NCBI GenBank assembly: GCA_019240125.1
Contig: JAFAYW010000318.1
Coordinates: 41,147 to 105,146 of the forward strand
Origin: Alphaproteobacteria bacterium
GTDB lineage: Bacteria; Pseudomonadota; Alphaproteobacteria; ATCC43930; CGMCC-115725
Direction of reading: 5' to 3'
DNA length: 64,000 bases
Shown here: positions 25,186-32,621 of the stretch, piece by piece
Layout: each line of letters begins with the position of its first letter
How positions within the stretch are numbered: the first letter of the stretch is position 1
Made by a program: the position numbers and the translations under genes
The notes under the pieces: generated by a model
What the model saw: the letters and a program-made list of their open reading frames with translations, nothing else
Told to the model about the DNA's origin: nothing
The model's database searches: none

Positions 25186-25238
25186 ATGCTAGTGAGAGTT
25201 TCTGACGATGCAGCCACGGCTAGAACGGTGGAAAGTGG

Positions 25239-26123
25239 ATGTTTCAGATCATCGGCCTCATTGGTGTCTTCGGCGCTATCGCCGCCGGCTACATGCTGGA
25301 AGGCGGGAAGTTTGGCGCGATCTTGCACGCGGTCGGTCCCGAATTGCTGATTATTCTCGGCTCAGGTCTCATGACGATGCTGCTGAGCAATGAGTTCGCC
25401 ACAATTAAGAAGCTACTCGGCAAATTCGCCAAGGTAATATCCGGTCCGGCATGGCAGAAGGGCGATTATGTCGATGCGCTTTGCCTGCTCTTTTTGCTGA
25501 TCCGGGTCGCCCGCCAGGAGGGCAACATGGCGCTCGAGAAGCACATTGAGAATCCCGACACATCGGTGGTGTTTTCCCGATATCCCAAGCTTTGCAAGGA
25601 CCATCATCTGGTTGCCTTCATCACCGATGTCTTCCGAAGCATCACGATGAATTTCACCGATCCGCACATGGTTGGCGACATGATGGAGACGGAGCTCGAC
25701 AAGCATCATCGGGAAGAACTGTCGGCGGCCAAGGCTCTGTCGTCAGTCGCCGACGCGCTCCCCGCGCTCGGTATCGTCGCGGCAGTGCTTGGGGTCATCA
25801 AGGCCATGGGGGCGATCAGCGAGTCGCCCGAGGTTCTTGGCGAAATGATCGGATCAGCGCTGGTGGGGACGTTTCTCGGCGTGCTGCTCGCTTACGGAGT
25901 GGTCGGCCCCATTGCCGGCCGCATCAAGGGGGTCATCGAGGAAGAGGGACTCATGATGGGCATGGTCCGCCAGGTCATCATGGCGCATCTCGAGGGGCTC
26001 GGCCCACAATTGGCCGTAGAGGTAGGCCGCCGGTCTGTCCCGACACGTTTTCAGCCCAGCTTCTCGGAGCTGGACGAAGTTGTCGGCGAAACCAGTAAAA
26101 ACGTTCGGACGAAGGCAGAATGA
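25239..26123 (+). CDS. motA: Stator protein MotA
   Basis: A 294-residue membrane protein with four transmembrane segments. Two lie in the first 55 residues and two are around ALPALGIVAAVLGVIKAMG and VGTFLGVLLAYGVVGPIAG, carrying the two channel prolines. The cytoplasmic loop has RYPKLCKDHHLVAFITDVFR. With MotB (18057) it forms the ion-driven stator. Its stop overlaps the start of the next gene (ATGA). Confidence 0.95.
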   Translation: MFQIIGLIGVFGAIAAGYMLEGGKFGAILHAVGPELLIILGSGLMTMLLSNEFATIKKLLGKFAKVISGPAWQKGDYVDALCLLFLLIRVARQEGNMALEKHIENPDTSVVFSRYPKLCKDHHLVAFITDVFRSITMNFTDPHMVGDMMETELDKHHREELSAAKALSSVADALPALGIVAAVLGVIKAMGAISESPEVLGEMIGSALVGTFLGVLLAYGVVGPIAGRIKGVIEEEGLMMGMVRQVIMAHLEGLGPQLAVEVGRRSVPTRFQPSFSELDEVVGETSKNVRTKAE

Positions 26124-28555
26124 TCATGCGAAAATATATGAACATCTTGTCGGTGGTGGCTATCGTCTCGATTGCTGCCGGGAACAGGAGCACCGTGTCG
26201 GCGGCGCTCTCCGCCGCCACCGGCGTCGATACGAAGTCCGCGCCGATCCAGGTTCTGGGTACGCAAAACAAGCTGAGCGCGCGCTTGACGTTTACCGCCA
26301 GCGGCGAGCCGAGCTTCAAGGTCCGGCCGATTAAAGAGGGAGTAGAAATCACCAGCAAGTCGGACGCTCCCCTCCAGGTGGATCAGCTCCCGCACTTGCG
26401 GGAGGTCGACGGGATCGAGCAGCGAACCGAGGGTGACACGAGGATCGCGGTGGTCCATTTCGCGAAAGATTGCTGCCAGATCCAGCAGCACCGCGCTGGA
26501 CACAGCTTGAAGATCGATCTTCTTGGCTGGCATCTGAAAACCGCGCCCACTGGATCCGCGACAACATCAGGCGAAGGGGCAAAAGCCCCGAAGCTCACGG
26601 CTTCGGCCGACACGTTGCCGGCCAAGACCTATTCGGATGATCTGAAGCCTTCAGCTGCCGCGAAATCCGAGCCGAAAGCGTCGCCGGTACCCGTAAAATC
26701 CGCCGCCGAAAAGAGCGGCGGTTCCCTGCGCAATTCAGCCTCGCAGAAAACAGCTGAGCTGGGTGCATTGCGCGATGATCTTGCCGGTCGGCTGAGCCTG
26801 TTTAATGCGATGCCATCGCCAGATCGGTTGGCTGGAACCTCGCCGACCGCGAATGAGTTGCTGGCCGCCTCCGGCGATCGAGCGATCAAGCCGGTTCCCG
26901 CATTGGTCAAGCCCGCATGCCCCCCCGAGTTCAAGATGGATGGATGGCGGGGTGCCGAGCCTTTCGCGGACCGATTGCAGTCTCTGCGGACACTCACGGC
27001 ACGTTCCGACGAAGGTCCGGAGGCGCTTGCTGCACTGGCCGAGTTCTATATCGGAAACGGGCTCGGCGGCGAGGCTCTTGCGGTGGCACAGGAGGCAAAG
27101 CTCGCCGGTCTTACGGCCGATATCCGTCGTCGGCTGCAGCGGGATGCCGATCTTGGCCGACTGGTCGATGGGGCGCCGGTCGCGGCAAACTCGGTCCTGC
27201 TGGACAGCCCCGGCAATTGTGACCGGGCGGACGCGCCATTGTGGCGCGCCGTGTCCGCGGTCGCATCCGGCGACCGGGATACGATCGTGCGCAACAGCGA
27301 TGCAGCCGCGCGTGCCCTCAGCGCACTGCCGCAGCCTCTATCCAATATGCTGGCTTTCCGCATCGCCGATGCCGTGCCGGATGATGCCAATGTCACGCAG
27401 GCCATGTCGGCCGCCATTAAAGATACAATCCCCACGACCTCCGAAGAGACCGCCGCGCGCTTTCTGCTTCAGGCTCGCATCGCGCGGGCGCGAAAGGACG
27501 ATACTGATGATCGCAACTTTCTGCAGCGAGCCGCCCAGGACGTCGGGATCACGGGTCTGAAGGCGCGATTAGAGCTTGCGGAGCTGCCAACAACCGACGA
27601 GGGCAAGGCAGACGACCAGCGGGAGGCGCTTCTTGCCGATGCAGCGAGGGTACATCGCGACGTGTCATTCGGCCGAAATGCGGCAAGCGTCCTGTCTGAG
27701 CTAAAGCTGCAGCGTGGCGACTACACCGGGGCATTGCGTGTGGCCAATGACAGCGCGCCGCTCTCGGATACCCAGCAGCCCGACAGTCACGGAGCTACGC
27801 TCGCCGCGCGGGTGCTGCGCCAGCTTCTTGTCGACAAGAGCGGTCCCAATCTTCCGTCGCCAGAACAGCGGCTCGTTATCTATTGGCACTATAGCGGGTA
27901 TGCCACCCCGGGCGAGAAAGGCGACGATATCCGCCGCGGCGCCGCTGCTCTGATGCTGGATCAAGGCATGCCGGAGGCCGCGCTGAAGCTGGTGCGGCAG
28001 CTGGCGCCGGCAACCATCGCCGCCCGCGATGGCGCCGTGCTCTACGCTCGGGCTGAGGCTCGAGCCGGTGATCCCGAGCACGCCCTGGCTTTGTTGAAGG
28101 GGCTGTCTTCCGACAATGAGACGCAGCACATCGCCGTCGATGCCCTGGTGCGCCAGCACAAATGGCTCGAGGCGGCGAAGCAGCTCGATGGCGCCAAGGA
28201 TCTGACGGATAAATTGCGCCGCGCCGCGCTCCTCTATGATGGAAGAGACTGGGCCGCTGCTGTCGAGGCTTACGCCGGTGCGTTGCGCGATCCTGCGCTC
28301 CCCGAAAATTCCCGCAAACAGGTAGCCGAGCAGTATGCCCTCGCGGTCGCGCTTTCGGGCAAGCCGCCAGCCGAGGAACTTAAGGGCTTCAGCGGCTTGG
28401 CCGATCAGATGCTCGCGGCCTTCCCGGGTGTGGTCGATACGCAGCAGCTGCAACAGCAGCAAGCCGTCGCGGCACTGCGCGGGTCGCTGCAGCGCGCCGG
28501 TCAAATCGAGACGATCCTGCCGCCGGCCGCGAAGCCGACCGCCCGCGGAGGTTGA
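26120..28555 (+). CDS. Large periplasmic helical-repeat protein of the motA operon
   Basis: An 811-residue protein with an N-terminal signal-like segment (MNILSVVAIVSIAAGN). A beta-rich domain of about 100 residues follows (IQVLGTQNKLSARLTFTASG to HSLKIDLLGW), resembling an AMIN-like fold. Next is a low-complexity Ala/Lys/Pro linker (about 145-220), and then roughly 550 residues of helical pairs like tetratricopeptide repeats (ALAALAEFYIGNGLGGEALA, HALALLKGLSSDNE, WAAAVEAYAGALRDP). I do not recognise a named family. Coupling to motA by an ATGA overlap and to flgF by 3 bases suggests a role in stator or basal-body assembly, perhaps like rhizobial MotC, but no sequence match to MotC was seen. 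A TGCGAAAAT word spans its first codons. Confidence 0.6.
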   Translation: MIMRKYMNILSVVAIVSIAAGNRSTVSAALSAATGVDTKSAPIQVLGTQNKLSARLTFTASGEPSFKVRPIKEGVEITSKSDAPLQVDQLPHLREVDGIEQRTEGDTRIAVVHFAKDCCQIQQHRAGHSLKIDLLGWHLKTAPTGSATTSGEGAKAPKLTASADTLPAKTYSDDLKPSAAAKSEPKASPVPVKSAAEKSGGSLRNSASQKTAELGALRDDLAGRLSLFNAMPSPDRLAGTSPTANELLAASGDRAIKPVPALVKPACPPEFKMDGWRGAEPFADRLQSLRTLTARSDEGPEALAALAEFYIGNGLGGEALAVAQEAKLAGLTADIRRRLQRDADLGRLVDGAPVAANSVLLDSPGNCDRADAPLWRAVSAVASGDRDTIVRNSDAAARALSALPQPLSNMLAFRIADAVPDDANVTQAMSAAIKDTIPTTSEETAARFLLQARIARARKDDTDDRNFLQRAAQDVGITGLKARLELAELPTTDEGKADDQREALLADAARVHRDVSFGRNAASVLSELKLQRGDYTGALRVANDSAPLSDTQQPDSHGATLAARVLRQLLVDKSGPNLPSPEQRLVIYWHYSGYATPGEKGDDIRRGAAALMLDQGMPEAALKLVRQLAPATIAARDGAVLYARAEARAGDPEHALALLKGLSSDNETQHIAVDALVRQHKWLEAAKQLDGAKDLTDKLRRAALLYDGRDWAAAVEAYAGALRDPALPENSRKQVAEQYALAVALSGKPPAEELKGFSGLADQMLAAFPGVVDTQQLQQQQAVAALRGSLQRAGQIETILPPAAKPTARGG

Positions 28556-28558
28556 GCC

Positions 28559-29308
28559 GTGGAGGGTCCAACCTATGTGGCGCTGTCGGCGCAGGTCGCG
28601 TTGCAGAAGCAGCTGGACGCGGTCGCCAACAACATCGCCAACATCAACACGACCGGCTTCAAAGGAGATCGCCAGCTGTTCCAGAGCTATGTGGAACGCT
28701 TGAATGTGCCGGGTGGCGCAGTTTCCTTCGTCCAGGATCGCGCCACCTACATCGACCGCAAGGAGGGTGAAATAAATCTCACCCAGAACCCGTGGGACGT
28801 CGCCATCAAAGGTGACGCCTATCTCGGTGTCACTTCCGGGTCAGACACGCTCTACACGCGCGATGGCCACCTCCAGCTCGGGCAGGATGGTACGCTGATG
28901 AGCTCTAATGGGCTGCCGGTGGTTGGCCCCGACAAGCAGCCGATCCAGATTCCTCCGAATGCCGCCGACCCGGAGATCAAAGCGGATGGCAGCATCACCG
29001 TGCAGATCAATGGTGTAACACAACAGATCGGCCAGCTGGGGATGTTCCGCGCCAGCGATCCGTTATCCATGCGAAAATCCGGAAACTCGATGCTCTCTGC
29101 TCCATCCGGCGCAATGGTGCCGGTGGAGAACGGCGATGCCAATGCGAGCATTGTGCAGGGAGGCCTGGAGGGCTCGACGGTTCAGCCGGTTGCTGAAATC
29201 GCCAACCTCACTGAACTCAGCCGCGCCTATGATCGACTTCAGACACTGCTCAGCGACGACAACGATCGCGAACAGAAGATGATCCAGACACTCAGTCAAC
29301 CAACCTGA
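28559..29308 (+). CDS. flgF: Rod protein FlgF
   Basis: A 249-residue rod protein starting at a GTG (VEGPTYVALSAQVALQKQLD). The rod signature is AVANNIANINTTGFKGDRQLF, and the C-terminus has VQGGLEGSTVQPVAEIANLTELSRAYD. It forms part of the rod between FlgC and FlgG. A GGAGG sequence ahead of the GTG and the tight fit to the previous stop support this start. Confidence 0.92.
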   Translation: MEGPTYVALSAQVALQKQLDAVANNIANINTTGFKGDRQLFQSYVERLNVPGGAVSFVQDRATYIDRKEGEINLTQNPWDVAIKGDAYLGVTSGSDTLYTRDGHLQLGQDGTLMSSNGLPVVGPDKQPIQIPPNAADPEIKADGSITVQINGVTQQIGQLGMFRASDPLSMRKSGNSMLSAPSGAMVPVENGDANASIVQGGLEGSTVQPVAEIANLTELSRAYDRLQTLLSDDNDREQKMIQTLSQPT

Positions 29309-29335
29309 TTTCACTCAAACGGAAGCAGAACGCTC

Positions 29336-30121
29336 ATGATGCGCGCACTTAGCATCGCCGCGACCGGCATGCAGGCTCAGCAGACCAATGTCGAGGTCAT
29401 CTCCAACAACATCGCAAATGTCAGCACGACCGGGTTCAAGCGAAGTATCGCCGAGTTTCAGGACCTGCTGTATCAATCGGCCGCGCGCGTCGGCACCGCA
29501 TCGTCGGAGCAGGGCACCTTGCTGCCGACCGGCGCGCAGATCGGCCTGGGTGTGCGCTCTGCGGGAGTGACGCCCGTGCTGACGCAAGGCAGCCTCACGG
29601 AGACTGACAATCCCCTAAATGTCGCGGTTGATGGCCGTGGTTACTTCGGGGTGCAGCTGCCCAATGGCGAGGTGGGTTACACCCGCGACGGCTCGTTCAA
29701 TTATTCCTCGACCGGCAAGCTTGTCACCAGTCAGGGCTATACCGTCGAGCCCGGTATCACGGTGGATCCGACCGCCACAGCGGTAACGATCAATCAGGCC
29801 GGCCAGGTGATCGAAACAATGCCGAACGGCAAGCAGAACACAGTCGGCCAACTGCAGCTTTACCAGTTTCCCAATGAAGCCGGTCTGTCCGCGATGGGCG
29901 GCAACATCTTTACCGCGACTGACGCATCAGGCTCCGCGAACCGGGGTCTGCCATCCGATCCCGGCTTTGGGGCAGTGCGGCAGGGCTACCTGGAATCCTC
30001 TAACGTCAATGTCGTCACCGAAATGACCTCGCTTATTCAGGCGCAGCGAGCCTACGAGCTGAACAGCAAGGTGATCCAGGCCGCCGACCAGATGCTGCAG
30101 ACCACCAACCAGGTGCGCTGA
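29336..30121 (+). CDS. flgG: Distal rod protein FlgG
   Basis: A 261-residue protein with MRALSIAATGMQAQQTNVEV, SNNIANVSTTGFKRS and a C-terminus YLESSNVNVVTEMTSLIQAQ, all nearly invariant in FlgG. It forms the distal rod that passes through the P and L rings. The gene lies 27 bases after flgF and 3 bases before flgA. Confidence 0.97.
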   Translation: MMRALSIAATGMQAQQTNVEVISNNIANVSTTGFKRSIAEFQDLLYQSAARVGTASSEQGTLLPTGAQIGLGVRSAGVTPVLTQGSLTETDNPLNVAVDGRGYFGVQLPNGEVGYTRDGSFNYSSTGKLVTSQGYTVEPGITVDPTATAVTINQAGQVIETMPNGKQNTVGQLQLYQFPNEAGLSAMGGNIFTATDASGSANRGLPSDPGFGAVRQGYLESSNVNVVTEMTSLIQAQRAYELNSKVIQAADQMLQTTNQVR

Positions 30122-30124
30122 GCC

Positions 30125-30574
30125 ATGGGCACGCTTATGCTAAAATGTACGATATTGATAACGGGTTTCTTGATGAGCGCTCCGGCTTATGCCACGGACG
30201 CTTGGGTTGCCCGGCATAATCTTGCTCCAGGGGACATCGTGCACAGCGACGACGTTGAGGTGCGCTCGCTGCCACAAATGATGCCTGATGCACTGCCAGT
30301 GACACGCGATCTCGTCGGCCCCGAACTGAAGCGCCGTGTCTACAATGGCCATCCCGTCGGCGCCCACGATGTCGGTACCCCAACAACGGTTAAGGTAAAC
30401 ACGCCGGTTGAGGTGCGCTGGGAGGCGGGCGGCTTGTCGCTCGTCATGCGCGGCAACGCGTTGGAAGCAGGCTCCGTCGGCGACCAGATCCGCGTTCTAA
30501 ATCCTACAACCTCACGCACGATCCGCGGGACGATCCTCGAGGACGGATCGGTCGAAATCCGGAGTGAGCCATGA
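30125..30574 (+). CDS. flgA: P-ring assembly chaperone FlgA
   Basis: A 149-residue periplasmic protein with a signal peptide (about residues 1-23, ending APAYATD). A SAF-type domain follows (NLAPGDIVHSDDVEVRSLP), and the C-terminus has GNALEAGSVGDQIRVLNPTT. It is shorter than enterobacterial FlgA because the N-terminal domain is reduced, which is common in Alphaproteobacteria. It overlaps flgH by 4 bases. Confidence 0.9.
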   Translation: MGTLMLKCTILITGFLMSAPAYATDAWVARHNLAPGDIVHSDDVEVRSLPQMMPDALPVTRDLVGPELKRRVYNGHPVGAHDVGTPTTVKVNTPVEVRWEAGGLSLVMRGNALEAGSVGDQIRVLNPTTSRTIRGTILEDGSVEIRSEP

Positions 30575-31311
30575 CAATAGCTAAAGCACCGTGGCCGCTT
30601 ATCCTGGCGAGTATGCTAATGCTCGCCGGCTGCGACACGATGGATTCGATCCAGAAAGCACCCAACTTCAGCGCCCCCGGTACCGTCACAAACATCCCGC
30701 GCACATCGCGCACCTCTGAACCCATCGAGGCTGCGAACATGGAGGCACCGCCGCCGGCGGCTCGCGGTGCCTTGTGGCGCTCAGGCTCAAAGACGTTCTT
30801 TCGTGATCCGCGAGCACGCTCTGTCGGAGACCTGCTGACGGTGGCGGTCAACCTGCAGGAGCAGGCGGAATTCAACCATCAGACCAATCTCAGCCGCTCG
30901 AACTCAGACTCGATGAGCTTTCCGAGCTTCTTCGGGCTGTCCACTTTGATCAAAAAGGCCATCTCGGGCTCTGACCCGAGTGTCAACGTCACCTCGGCAA
31001 TTGCCACAGCCGGGCAAGGTGACATCAAGCATACCGACAGCGTCACGGTTAATGTGGCCGCGACCGTTGTCGCATGCCTGCCAAACGGCAATCTCGAGAT
31101 CGTCGGCAGCCAGGAAATTCGCCTGAGCAACGAACTTCGCGAATTGCAGCTGCGCGGCATTGTACGGCCGGAAGACATTCACTCCGACAACACTATCCCC
31201 TCGGAGAAAATCGCCGATGCTCGGATCGAGTATGGCGGCCGCGGCGCCGCCTCTGTGATGGAGCGGGCGCCCTGGGGCCAAGATCTGCTGAACCGCGTCC
31301 AGCCGTTCTAA
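30571..31311 (+). CDS. flgH: L-ring lipoprotein FlgH
   Basis: A 246-residue protein with a lipoprotein signal (LMLAGC, Cys about residue 22). The FlgH segments are SVGDLLTVAVNLQEQAEFNHQTNLSR, ATVVACLPNGNLEIVGSQEIRLSNE and LRGIVRPEDI. It forms the outer-membrane L ring. It overlaps flgA and is followed 30 bases later by a FliL-domain gene. Confidence 0.96.
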   Translation: MTIAKAPWPLILASMLMLAGCDTMDSIQKAPNFSAPGTVTNIPRTSRTSEPIEAANMEAPPPAARGALWRSGSKTFFRDPRARSVGDLLTVAVNLQEQAEFNHQTNLSRSNSDSMSFPSFFGLSTLIKKAISGSDPSVNVTSAIATAGQGDIKHTDSVTVNVAATVVACLPNGNLEIVGSQEIRLSNELRELQLRGIVRPEDIHSDNTIPSEKIADARIEYGGRGAASVMERAPWGQDLLNRVQPF

Positions 31312-31341
31312 TCGAACTGCACTTTAGCCGGGAGAATACCG

Positions 31342-31764
31342 ATGCCGTTGAACCGTCGTTGCGCGCTGCTGCTTGCCGCGCTGCCGCTTGCCGCGATCGT
31401 CCTGCCCGCGTGGGCAGCGCGGGCCGAGGAGAAGGAAAAGGAGGGGGCCGGGCCACCTAAGCAAGTTTTTGTGGCGCTCGGTGATTTCACCGTGAACCTG
31501 CGCGATAAGGAAGGCCAGTTTGGTTTTGTGGTCGTCGGCATCACGCTCGATGTCGCCCCGCAAGCGGCCAACCAGATCAAGGAGGTGACGCCGCGACTGA
31601 AGGAGACGCTGACACGGCGCCTGATGGCTCTGGCCGATCGAGGCGCGTTGACGCCGGGTGAGACCGATACGGTTGCCCTGAAGGCGTCGCTTGCCGATGC
31701 TTTGCAGAAGGTAAGCGCAGATGGCATTAAGGATGTGTTGATCACCCGATTGCTGTTTGGGTGA
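31342..31764 (+). CDS. Second FliL-domain protein, secreted form
   Basis: A 140-residue protein with a signal peptide (residues 1-28, LLLAALPLAAIVLPAWAARAE). The periplasmic FliL-type domain starts VFVALGDFTVNLRDKEG and ends with DGIKDVLITRLLFG. Unlike the fliL at 12773 it appears to have a cleavable signal rather than a Lys-rich cytoplasmic tail. It could be a soluble or loosely anchored partner of the stator complex. Last gene of the motA-flgH run, followed by a strong terminator. Confidence 0.75.
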   Translation: MPLNRRCALLLAALPLAAIVLPAWAARAEEKEKEGAGPPKQVFVALGDFTVNLRDKEGQFGFVVVGITLDVAPQAANQIKEVTPRLKETLTRRLMALADRGALTPGETDTVALKASLADALQKVSADGIKDVLITRLLFG

Positions 31765-31800
31765 ACTTATCGGCGTGGCGCGTCGTCGCATTCGAACGGA

Positions 31801-31828
31801 AATGGCCGGGGAATCCCCGGCCATTTTT
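31801..31828 (+). terminator. Perfect 11-bp terminator hairpin
   Basis: AATGGCCGGGG (31801-31811) and CCCCGGCCATT (31815-31825) form an uninterrupted stem with a 3-base loop and end in a T-run. It lies between the convergent fliL-like gene and flgD and likely ends the motA-flgH transcript. Confidence 0.92.
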
Positions 31829-31852
31829 GTGCCTGCATGAATACACCGACCT

Positions 31853-32605
31853 TCAGTCTGAGGTTGTCGCGGGCTGCGTTACTGAGTTGACGGTGCTCGC
31901 TGAAACGGACTCGCCATCCTGGAGCTGAAGGTTCCATCCACCACCGCTTGCTTGTGCGACACCCGATACGACACCGGTCGTGGTCAGGGTGCCGGCGGTG
32001 ACTGTGGTGCCTGACGATGCACCGGCAGCACTCCCAACCAAGGCCACTGTGTAGCTGCCAGCGGGCAGGTTATTGCCGTTTCCGTCGGTCCCGTTGAAGG
32101 TCACCGTGCCGGTCGACCCACTTACCGGCAGCGAGGCAACGACAACTCCCGAGGAATTGCTGACTGCAACATGCGGCTTCGATAGCGCATTATTGGTGAT
32201 GGTGTAGGACAGATTTGTCGCAACACTACCGGATGCCGGCACGGTGATCGAAGAGGAAGGTGCGGTCACCGAGCGGTTGATTAATCCCGAATACTGGCCC
32301 AGCGTCATGCCGCTCAGCGAAGAAGATATCGAGGTCAACGTCGAGTTGCTCTGGGTCAACTGTTCGACCGTTGAGAACTGGGCAAGCTGCGCCACAAACT
32401 GTGTTGGATCGGTTGGCTGGGTCGGATCCTGGTTCTTCAGCTGTGTGGTGAGCAGGGTCAGGAATTGGTTCATCTGCGGATTGCCAGCCTGGGCGCCAAC
32501 CTGTGTGGTGGCCGGTGTATTCGCGCCGGGCAGAGTCTTATTGAGCGTGGTGGCGGCCGAGGAAGTGCTGCTGGTCGCTGACGAAATGCTGGAGACTGCG
32601 GTCAT
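31853..32605 (-). CDS. flgD: Hook cap protein FlgD
   Basis: A 250-residue protein with the FlgD core: NQFLTLLTTQLKNQDPTQPT, then FVAQLAQFSTVEQLTQSNSTL, then a beta-sandwich region with DGNGNNLPAGSYTVALVG. It caps the growing hook. The N-terminal 35 residues are Ser/Thr/Ala-rich, as in exported early substrates. It follows fliK on the same strand. Confidence 0.94.
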   Translation of the reverse strand: MTAVSSISSATSSTSSAATTLNKTLPGANTPATTQVGAQAGNPQMNQFLTLLTTQLKNQDPTQPTDPTQFVAQLAQFSTVEQLTQSNSTLTSISSSLSGMTLGQYSGLINRSVTAPSSSITVPASGSVATNLSYTITNNALSKPHVAVSNSSGVVVASLPVSGSTGTVTFNGTDGNGNNLPAGSYTVALVGSAAGASSGTTVTAGTLTTTGVVSGVAQASGGGWNLQLQDGESVSASTVNSVTQPATTSD

Positions 32606-32621
32606 TATTCAACCTTTCTGG

